From Phaeoceros laevis (taxonomy: Eukaryota > Anthocerotophyta > Anthocerotopsida > Notothyladales), in the NCBI GenBank assembly GCA_049999765.1, contig JBNGIQ010006077.1, forward strand, positions 1 to 64,000: a stretch of 64,000 bases of DNA, given 5' to 3'. The first letter of the stretch is position 1. Every line of letters starts with the position of its first letter. Below the pieces are notes generated by a model. It was not told the origin of the DNA. It ran no database searches and was given only the letters and a program-made list of their open reading frames with translations. This document shows, in pieces, positions 56,020 through 64,000 of this stretch. Position numbers and translations under genes: made by a program.

Positions 56020-56934
56020 CCTCATCTAAAGCTAGCTGTCTTCAGGTGCTTGGGCTGACCAGCGTTTATCCGGCGGAATTCCCTTAGCAGACAGGTCTAC
56101 AATCCTGGCAATACCAGCCCGGCTGGTTCAATTTTGGTACAACTTGCCTGTCAAAGTCGAGGACTGAGTGACTAACGAACTTTGGACAGTAATTTCCAGC
56201 TCTGTAGCCCCTTATCCAATTTTGGAGTTTGGAAGTGCACTGTCAGCGAAACAATCTTTGTTCCTCTTCGACTATTTTGGGTGATCAGAATGTCTGCTTT
56301 ATTTGAAGGGTTTAGTGCACTTCGACATCTATGGGCCACCTATGTTTGGGGAGCAGAGCTCAAACTGCTCCAAATTCATCAACGTTAGCCATGTGTGGGT
56401 CCAGCTGGACTTACAAAAAACAGGTCAGTTATGAGCTGATCAATTGCTGAGAGAACTACCATCGCAGCTTCATCGAAAGAGCAGATATACCTGGAGGGGG
56501 AGGTCCATCTAAGAGACTGGCTTATTTCACATTGACACAAGAATGGCAACTCCTTGGATGACCTCCTACCACCCCCCATCTGTGTTAGGGAGTCACAGGG
56601 ACCCTCGGTGGAAACAACTCCGCATTGGTGGAAGCGTGTGGAAGAACCGGCCAAGATGGGCCGTCGAGGGGGAGGATGACCATCCAGTTCAGTGGATGAG
56701 TGTTCGTTTGGCCAATGAATAATGTGGACCAGCTAGGCTTAATCGACCTACCTGCACTTCTTTTCACGTCGCAGAAATGTCTGGGGCATTCGGAGAATAA
56801 TGCAATGATCTCATCCTGTCTCTAGTGGCGCAACAGACTGCAAGGTTTCTAGTAGTGTACAAATTTAATAGCTAGCCTTTGGAGACTCCCAGAGCTGCTA
56901 GCTTTCGGAAACAAATATTCCCGGCACCATCTGC
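56020..56934. other. Convergent 3' flanks of PIGW and SF3B3
   Basis: About 0.9 kb without a supported gene. Short frames only (56385-56767 on the minus strand, 56182-56388 on the plus strand), with no motif. Confidence 0.5.
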
Positions 56935-59900
56935 TTAGATGATGCGATTCCTAATGTCCTCCAGTTTCTTCAAAATCTCCCCAGGTGTACGGTCAAGTTC
57001 TTCGGCAATCTTGCGTTGCACATCAGCTGACAGAGAGGGGTACTGTTCACACAAATCTCCATCTACCACGTCCTTAACAGGGAAGTAGGCAGACCTGTAT
57101 GTCATGTGGTCTCTCCCACAGAGGGGTGGATTTTCCTGCCTGAGATGCATCTCCAGATGGGAGAAGAAGTCTACATCTTCCCGGGAGGTGAACGGCAAGA
57201 GTGCACCCACGCCTCCCATGATAGTCCCATACAGCACGCTTTCACCTCCTCCAGGAATCAGGGATGCCTTCTGTAAGCTGGTGACAAGCTCACCCACATG
57301 GAATTGAATGATTTCCTCGACCTTGTTCGGAGCCCCATTCAGCCGACCCTGCTCCCACTTGATTTTACCTCCTGTGGGGTCGTCCTCGATCTCATCGGAG
57401 ATATCCTGTGGCAGTCTCATGAAGTAGATGTTGCCAAACTTGTCAGCACCTGCCATGGTGTCGAAGTCAATGTGCAACGACGCAGTGAGCCACCTTGGGC
57501 AACTATCGTCTGCAAAGATGTACAACTGGTTCTCATCCCTTCGGTATTTTACGTAATGAAACGATTCTTGGATGTCCCCGACATATATCCTGTCCCCATA
57601 AGTGTGGATTGCGATGATTGTGTTAGGGAAGTTCTTGATTTCGCATTTCCGGAGCAGCTTCCTCTTACCCAGGTCATAAATCCTCAGAACTTGCCCAACA
57701 CCAACCAGTAAGCGCCCTTGAAAAGGACAGAGCGCAGTTGGGACACCATCCACTGGGGTCTTGTGGAGCAGCTCCAAGCTCTTGCCCTCGTTGGTATATC
57801 TGAAGATGTGGATAAAGCCCCCAGTAGCCTCTTTCTTCGGCCAAAACCTCATATCTTTAGCCGTTCCAACAGCCAGAACTACACCAAGGTCCTTGTCATG
57901 AAAAGTAACCGAGCAAAGGCTCACAGCTGCCTCACTGTCCTGCAACTCCAAGAGACAAGTTGTTTCCATAGACTTCGGATCCAGTAGCCGCACACAGGAG
58001 ACCCACCTTCCTGCAACGTTCTTTGGATAACCATACTGTTCGTCTGGTAGAGGGTCTTCCTTCTCTTCTCCATCTGCATAATCCTGCTCCACAGCACCAT
58101 TCTCTCCTGCAGCTTCTAGTGCTTCTTTTTTGTTCCCATCTCGTTCTTCTGTCGTAAATGCTCCCTGATCACTCTCAATAATAATAAGTGATTTCTGTTT
58201 TGGGTGAAGAATGAACTTCCTAGGGGTATACCGAAGTGGAAGCACAGTCTGGTTAAAAGTTTCCCCAAGCCTCTCAATGGTGAACACACGCAATGCATCT
58301 CCAGCAACAGCGACAACACCCTCTGCGCACTGATCTGAGGAGAAAGAAGCAGCATATTCCAGGGTCTCATACGATAAAGGAGTTAGCAGGAAATGTCCCT
58401 GGTGAATATACCCTAGCCAAGGCCTGCTGGATAAAGCAAGCATAGCTTGGCGCCCTCGTACCAGGGCTGAGAAAAGTTTCGGCGCACGCAGACCCAGAAA
58501 TCGCGTACGGGTGTCGGACAGCTGTCCAGTGACCATATCCACTTCTGTTCTTAAAAGAACCCCATTTTGCAGTCCAGCATTGAGGAAAACACTTGCTGGA
58601 TGGTCTGCTCCATCTTCACCACCTGTTGATGCTTGCACTTCCAACAGCAGCAAGGATTCCGGTGGTGATGACACAGCCTGGACACTCAGAATCTGCATGC
58701 AATCATCTGGGTCCAGCGAAATGATTCTGATTGTGCTATCGTAAGAACCCACTGCCAAAAATCTTGAGCGCTGACGCCCCTCAGGAACAGGGGCAATGTC
58801 GAGACAAGCAACATCACCAGCCATTTCCCTTTTCTCAATTTCCATCAGCTGCCCTGTTACATCCATCTCAAAATAGATAAGTTCTCCCCCGCTCAAGGCA
58901 ATAACCACTTGCATCCTGTTGCAACCCACTCGTGCAATACTTTTCTTCCCAGGAGTCTTCCATTCATTTATACGGCCATCTGCCCTAATATGCCGAATAC
59001 CATTCGGGTGAACCTGCATTAAAGAGTCCTCACCTAGAAGGCACACAGCAAGCGAGGGAGTTGTGTCCAGAAAACCACTGTCACTGACTTCCTCAACAGT
59101 TTCACCAATTGATAGCACCAAAGTGGCATTGACAAAGGACACCACAATGTATGCATCAAACTCATCATTAGCACTCTTCTTAACAGTCCAAACGGCACTG
59201 GGAACACCAGGTAGCTGTGAGACAGCCATTTCAGTGACAGCAAGCCCTGGCCTAAGAATGCGGAGTGAGGATCGCGGCCCTTTACCACACAGAGAAAAAA
59301 TCTGAGGTGTCTCCTCTTCAAAAAGATTGGCAACTTTCATATCCAAAATTGGCATGAGACTCTCAATCTCATCGATCTTCACCAAGTTCCTCAGCTTGCG
59401 GGGCTGGAAAAAGACAGGTTGGAAACCGTCTTCAGTCTCCATAAGATTTTTTGATGAAGACGCCACATCAGCATCATCTCCTATCCCCTGAAACTGGTAA
59501 AGTGCATGATTACCAAACTCAGAAGCTGCAAAAAGGAAACCTGATTTGAGCACACACATGGCCGATGTGACAGGAATACTGTCAAAATACTTGAGCTGGA
59601 GCTGAGTGACTTGATCATCCTTATCGTACTCCAGAGTGGCCTTGAAGATATCACCGTACTCAGTCTGCAGCAGGAAGAAGAACATGGCCTTTTGCTTGTG
59701 AGTGGCAGCCGAGACAATAAGAACACCCCGCTCAGGTGGCAAGTCTGCTCTCCTAGGGATCACTGCACGCAAATCAGGATGGCCCTGGTTCTTGTAAAAC
59801 ACAAAATTTTCAGCACAAATCAAAACCCCACTGGGCCCATCTCCTCCACCAGGGACTGTGACCAGCAAGTTGGCACCATTGTCGACGGGCTCCGACCACT

Positions 59901-60564
59901 TACGGACGACATGATTCAGTCCAAGGTCCAGCTCATAATAAGTCAGGTGCTTTTGGGCCTCCTGTGCCGCCTGCCCCGTAGAATCCTGGTCTGCTTCAGA
60001 GTAGTCCAGCTCGATGGCTGCAAAAATAGGGTTATCGAACCCACAGTCTACCCCGCACAAGGAATACACAATAGTGTGAGACTTGTGAGCTTCCAGCGGG
60101 GAAGAAATCGTGAGCCGAGCAGCATTGTCTCTGTTGAGCACATAAACCAGCTTCTGCTTCTCACATGCACCAATCATCACCGCGCGCCCTTTCGGGTCCA
60201 CCGCCAGATACTGGCCCGGCACAATACGCCGACACCCAGACTTCCCGAACGTCTCCTGATGCACCTTCTCGAACACATTTTTCTCCTTGTTGTACTCCAA
60301 AATCACAATCCTCCCTGAATCGGACCCTACCACAATGTAATCCTTCTGGGACCCTGTCAGCCGAAACTGCACAAGAGACCTGATCGCTCCGAACACCTCC
60401 ACTGACACCAGTGTCTGCAACTTCCCATTGTCATCAGGGCGCAACAGGTCCAACACCTTGCCTCTAGCAACCACAATCTCCTGTGTCTTGCCACCGGTGA
60501 AGTTGCCGTAAGTTGCACACACTATGCCCGTAGCTCGCTGCAAGGTGAGACTGTAGAGATACAT
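56935..60564 (-). CDS. SF3B3: Splicing factor 3B subunit 3 (SF3b130/SAP130), intronless
   Basis: A single uninterrupted frame of 1209 residues starting MYLYSLTLQRATGIVCATYG. The length and colinear motifs (GNFTGGKTQEIVVARGKVLD, FGKSGCRRIVPGQYLAVDP, VGTAKDMRFWP, RLLVGVGQVLRIYDLGKRKL, and the C-terminal RTPGEILKKLEDIRNRII) identify SF3B3 rather than its shorter relative DDB1. The protein forms three WD40-like beta-propellers and a C-terminal helical domain. It is part of the SF3b complex of U2 snRNP, which recognises the branch point in the nucleus. One acidic insertion near residue 815 (QDYADGEEKEDPLPDEQYG) is a usual variable loop. No intron, stop or frameshift is present. Confidence 0.96.
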   Translation of the reverse strand: MYLYSLTLQRATGIVCATYGNFTGGKTQEIVVARGKVLDLLRPDDNGKLQTLVSVEVFGAIRSLVQFRLTGSQKDYIVVGSDSGRIVILEYNKEKNVFEKVHQETFGKSGCRRIVPGQYLAVDPKGRAVMIGACEKQKLVYVLNRDNAARLTISSPLEAHKSHTIVYSLCGVDCGFDNPIFAAIELDYSEADQDSTGQAAQEAQKHLTYYELDLGLNHVVRKWSEPVDNGANLLVTVPGGGDGPSGVLICAENFVFYKNQGHPDLRAVIPRRADLPPERGVLIVSAATHKQKAMFFFLLQTEYGDIFKATLEYDKDDQVTQLQLKYFDSIPVTSAMCVLKSGFLFAASEFGNHALYQFQGIGDDADVASSSKNLMETEDGFQPVFFQPRKLRNLVKIDEIESLMPILDMKVANLFEEETPQIFSLCGKGPRSSLRILRPGLAVTEMAVSQLPGVPSAVWTVKKSANDEFDAYIVVSFVNATLVLSIGETVEEVSDSGFLDTTPSLAVCLLGEDSLMQVHPNGIRHIRADGRINEWKTPGKKSIARVGCNRMQVVIALSGGELIYFEMDVTGQLMEIEKREMAGDVACLDIAPVPEGRQRSRFLAVGSYDSTIRIISLDPDDCMQILSVQAVSSPPESLLLLEVQASTGGEDGADHPASVFLNAGLQNGVLLRTEVDMVTGQLSDTRTRFLGLRAPKLFSALVRGRQAMLALSSRPWLGYIHQGHFLLTPLSYETLEYAASFSSDQCAEGVVAVAGDALRVFTIERLGETFNQTVLPLRYTPRKFILHPKQKSLIIIESDQGAFTTEERDGNKKEALEAAGENGAVEQDYADGEEKEDPLPDEQYGYPKNVAGRWVSCVRLLDPKSMETTCLLELQDSEAAVSLCSVTFHDKDLGVVLAVGTAKDMRFWPKKEATGGFIHIFRYTNEGKSLELLHKTPVDGVPTALCPFQGRLLVGVGQVLRIYDLGKRKLLRKCEIKNFPNTIIAIHTYGDRIYVGDIQESFHYVKYRRDENQLYIFADDSCPRWLTASLHIDFDTMAGADKFGNIYFMRLPQDISDEIEDDPTGGKIKWEQGRLNGAPNKVEEIIQFHVGELVTSLQKASLIPGGGESVLYGTIMGGVGALLPFTSREDVDFFSHLEMHLRQENPPLCGRDHMTYRSAYFPVKDVVDGDLCEQYPSLSADVQRKIAEELDRTPGEILKKLEDIRNRII

Positions 60565-63407
60565 GATGGTCCTTCAACCCGCAGGCAATGACCAGCAAGA
60601 GAGCCTTGTGATTCCAGTCCGTGGATGCCCGTGGGGCAGAGTTCTAAGAACAGCAGCTCCACTCCGCTTTACCGGCCCTAAACTGTCCGTCCCGTCAGCT
60701 GACTGCACCAGGTGAAAAAAATCAATGCCCCTCTGCTCCCGGCCGGGATTTCCTAGTGTTCATCCAGCCACCTCGGCCTCGGCTCCTCTGGTGCGTCACG
60801 GTCTGCCTCGCAGGCAAACGCTTAGCCTTCCCACCCAGCTGCAGAGCTCACACCCCGCGCTGGCCGACTTCAAATCTAGGTCGATGGAGCGACTAATTTG
60901 TTTGCCCGTTTGGCAAGAAAACTCTTTTAGGGTACGAGAATGCCAAATTTTTGGCACCGGCTAAACCGCCCCTGTTTTCCGACTAAGCTTCCCCCATTTT
61001 CTCAATTGGCCCTTGAAGGCATTGGCAAAATAGGTGCTCTTTTGTGTCCGTTGAGCGATTCGAGCCGCTCGATGACCTTCATGCATTCGTGTTCGTTGCC
61101 ATGTGAAGGTTGATTCAATAAACGGGTCACTCGAGGTGAATGTGAGGACTCAGGAGCGACCAAGTTGGTTCCGAGCTGAACGAGTGCCGGGCCACTGCGG
61201 GCTTCTCCGTACAGCAGTCTTTGCATGCGGCCAAACGCAGATTTGTCGTGTCTTGATTTGAATGTCCATGCGAAAACGATTTGAGCTTGCGATTGCCTTG
61301 CACCTGCCATGCAATCAATGCATGTGCCTTTAGTATGTCTAATCGCGTCTTTGGTAATTGTACGCAAAAGTCTGAAGATGCTGTCTACAACCTTATTCAA
61401 AACCTCAACATCCAAACTCTACAGTCAGAAACTCCTGCAATATACGGATTTCCTCTTGCAACAGCCGGAAAGAGTCTTCAAAGACCAACTTCTCTTGCAC
61501 CATCATGATGAACTCTCTACCGGCCAAGCTTGGCCTCTTCAGCTTCAACCTCACGCAACAACTTCGAGTAACATGTCATCCAAGAACACCAGCTTGCCCA
61601 GTCGCCTGTCCAGCCATGTCCTGATCAGGCCTTGAGTAGTTGCTCACCTGCTTCCAGAGCATAGATAAGTGGGCTGGCCAATATCGTGAAACCTTACACA
61701 AGCTGGATCAAATGCCAAGCACAAGGGGAGCAGCCCTTAGGAAATGGCCAGAAATTAGACTCCTGACCAGTGTTAATGACAGAACCCACACATGACCCTC
61801 AGCTTCAACCAATTGAAAACCAAGATAACAAACAACAGCGAGCACCATTCTCAGCCACTGCCAAGCAGAGTCCTGTCTCGACCTGCACTGACCAAAAAAA
61901 TTGAGCAGAAGGATTGTGCACGTGGCCTCTCACGTTCACTATAGTCATAGATGGTCGTCGAAATTCTCTTGATAGCTGCCTGGATTATCTGAAGGTTATT
62001 GTCAATGCTATCCAATCTTCTCTGCACTAGCAGCGTACTCACATATACCCTTGGTGCAAGGTCTTTTGCGACTTGTCACCAGCAGTTCATAGATACTTGT
62101 CATTACATCCAAAATATATATAATGACAATCCCCACAGGAAAGTAAGACGAAAACGGGAACTCCAAGCCGTAGGGGAGCTTGATGTCGCTAGGTAGTGTG
62201 ATCACAGCCGCCCAATAACAGGGTGAATGCAAGCTTGGAAGTATTCCAAATTCAACCTCTTCCTCCTACTGTTGTAGCTGAGTCGGTGCCCTCACGACGA
62301 GGAGATGCTGGATTCCAGTACGGTGAGCGTGAGGCTCACTCGATTCGCCTCCCACGACGAGCTCAGCTGCGGACTGCAGACCGGAGACCCTCCTTGAGAA
62401 TCAAAGAGGTGTCAGCTAACCAAGTTCAAAAAACGAGCTTCGAAGACTCCCAATTCAGGACAGATGCAGCCAGCATAACCGATGTTTTCCACAAGATCAA
62501 AGCATCCGGTATAGCTTCCACAGAAAGCTGGAGAGGAAATAGCAATGGATTGAACATGCAGCAGCAGCTCAGCAGGCAAAAAGGAATTGCGACTCACCGA
62601 ACTTTAGGTCTGAGTTCCTCGCTTCAGCTCCGCTACGGCCCTGCTGCTCGATGATCACCAGCATCCTGCACAGGTCAGCTTTGGACCTTGGCATCGGACT
62701 TGAATGGAATTTTCCGGCACTGGAATTAACCGGTGCTGTGGGCGTTGCTGCCATTCCAGGATTTCAGGATCGGGATGGCAGGCCTAGTTGACCTGCGAAC
62801 CGCGGTTTATTACTAAATGGGCCGCAGTTAGGGTAAAACCGGCACAAGGAATGCGTGTGAGTGGTGGCGTGCGACGGTGCAACGTGTATGTCCTTTGCAT
62901 GAAAAGTGGAGGTTGGCAGCTTGTTAGAGATTCCTTGCTCCGATATTTTATTGGCTGAGATTCTTGAGATTCACCGCTTCAGGATTCAGGATCGAATTCT
63001 TTTAGAAGCAGGAGCACGGGAAACACAAGCGAAAGCGCCCATTGGCTGCCTTTTTCTATAAACTCCCCTTGATGGCTGAGCTGGCAGGGTAATGCCGCGT
63101 GAGTCAGCTTGACCTGCTAACGCTATATGGAGCAGCTCGAACTTGCCAGCAGGGTACGCGCTTCTTCTTCTATTCTTGTACAATCGGATGCAGCAGCGCT
63201 CGCTGATCGGCTTATTTCGTGGCGCATGAGAGAGGGCGGGGCTATAGAAGAAGAGGCAGCAGGTGCTGCTCTTCATCCGGTCCGCGCAGCAGGCTCTCTG
63301 GTTCCAGGCGCTGAGAGTGAGCAAGCCTTGCAATTCTGGAATCTCTGCGGTATTTCATGGGCTGTGAGATGCTTGAGATTCAAGGCGTCAGGGATTTACC
63401 GCGGGTG
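60565..63407. other. 2.8-kb region with unassigned short frames
   Basis: It contains the SF3B3 promoter and, at the right end, the MIK upstream region. On the minus strand, helical-looking pieces occur at about 62040-61930 (RRLDSIDNNLQIIQAAIKRI), 61530-61430 (MMVQEKLVFEDSFRLLQEEI) and 61415-61325 (LDVEVLNKVVDSIFRLLRTI). They may be exons of one unidentified gene, but I could not join them with confidence. On the plus strand, a 143-codon frame at 62223-62654 has charged, Ser/Arg-rich sequence without a known motif. Confidence 0.4.
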
Positions 63408-64000
63408 ATGGCCATGGCTGCTGGAGACGGTGCCCCGCTCCAGGTGCAGCCTTGCGGTGATGCGGATGCTGTGCAGCCACATGCAAGCGCAAGGCACGCA
63501 GCTCTGCAGGGTTTGCAAGAGCGGTGTTACCGGCCGGGGGCTTTGGTGGCGGGGAATTACTGCCATGACATCATTCAGCTTCCCGGTGGCGTGGAGGCGG
63601 AGGTTCTGGGAGGGTCCGTGTCTTACATTGGGAACGTGTTTGATGCTGTAGGCTTGGACTGCCATGTGGTGTCCAAGGTCGGCCCGGACTTTGCCTACGG
63701 TGCTGCTGTTCGTGCACACCCGCCTCGGATTGTGGCGGGGCAGTCCACCACTCAGTTTTTTGCCGATTTGAGAAGCGGAGGGGAGCGGATTTTGAAGGCC
63801 GGTAACATTTGTGAGCAGATTTTTCCTGGTGATCTTCCGGCCGATTGTGGGTATCAAATTGGACTGGTTGTGGGAGTTGCGGGCGAAATCCGGGTGGAAA
63901 CCCTGGAGCAGATGGCTAGCACGTCAGGGTGTGTAGTGGTGGACGTTCAGGCCTTGATAAGAACGATTGACCCTGTGACTGGGGCTGTGGGGTTGCGTCG
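63408..64000 (+). CDS. MIK: Inositol 3-kinase (pfkB family), partial at window end
   Basis: The frame is open from ATG at 63408 (MAMAAGDG) to the end of the window, about 197 codons, so the C-terminal half lies outside. After a variable ~45-residue N terminus it reads ALVAGNYCHDIIQ, VEAEVLGGSVSYIGNVFDAVGL, CHVVSKVGPDFAYG, GLVVGVAGEIRVETLEQM and VVVDVQALIRTIDPVTGAVGL. These match plant myo-inositol 3-kinase (MIK, Arabidopsis At5g58730 type), a ribokinase-fold enzyme that phosphorylates inositol on the route to phytate. The ATP-binding GAGD motif is not in the window. An ATG at 63414 is an alternative start. Confidence 0.92.
   Translation, partial: MAMAAGDGAPLQVQPCGDADAVQPHASARHAALQGLQERCYRPGALVAGNYCHDIIQLPGGVEAEVLGGSVSYIGNVFDAVGLDCHVVSKVGPDFAYGAAVRAHPPRIVAGQSTTQFFADLRSGGERILKAGNICEQIFPGDLPADCGYQIGLVVGVAGEIRVETLEQMASTSGCVVVDVQALIRTIDPVTGAVGLR

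Noticed and set aside
56935-60564. DDB1 as identity of the large beta-propeller gene
   Set aside because: Length 1209 and colinear motifs such as the MYLYSLTLQRATGIV start and RTPGEILKKLEDIRNRII end fit SF3B3. DDB1 is about 1090 residues with a different N terminus.

Overview
The window is nuclear DNA from a green plant. The diagnostic genes are a LISCL-type GRAS regulator, a DUF247 membrane protein, an RLP4-type malectin/LRR receptor-like protein, a hevein-domain GH19 chitinase, a SMAP-like acidic protein and an inositol 3-kinase (MIK). About 20 genes in 64 kb, introns mostly of 70-400 bp, and a PhoPQ-related (PqaA-like) gene hint at a compact non-seed land-plant genome (bryophyte or lycophyte grade). 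That placement is inference and I cannot name the species. Two runs of exactly 100 N mark assembly gaps.

Layout. At 1.5-4.4 kb (-) lies an RLP4-like receptor-like protein, divergent from an AIM24-family gene (5.4-7.8 kb, +). An intronless mitochondrial citrate synthase follows (8.1-9.5 kb, +), then an LYRM7/MZM1-like gene whose last exon is tandemly duplicated. From 10.7 to 18.5 kb come a renalase-like FAD oxidoreductase, a katanin-like AAA ATPase, an ATX1-type copper chaperone and a protein isoaspartyl methyltransferase. From 19.7 to 26.3 kb come a SMAP-like ORF, a Sec14-like protein, an unidentified coiled-coil ORF and the 12-exon PhoPQ-related gene.

From 26.8 to 36.2 kb two intact intronless copies of the second-largest RNA polymerase II subunit (NRPB2) point away from each other, with an intronless DNAJC8-type J-protein gene between them. 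From 36 to 44 kb the sequence is repeat-rich and partly broken: tandem repeats, a possible decayed gene, the gapped chitinase, a frameshifted DUF247 gene and a 300-bp inverted repeat carrying the DUF247 3' end. From 44 to 64 kb come the GRAS gene, a 12-exon RAD21/SYN cohesin kleisin, a tRNA-Ile(AAU) gene, intronless PIGW and SF3B3 genes, and the start of MIK.

The genes form no pathway cluster; most are unrelated housekeeping genes. The contrast between intron-rich genes and several large intronless core genes (citrate synthase, NRPB2 twice, SF3B3, PIGW, DNAJC8) is the most striking architectural feature. Exon boundaries were worked out by hand from GT/GC-AG sites, reading phase and family resemblance, and have not been checked against transcripts.
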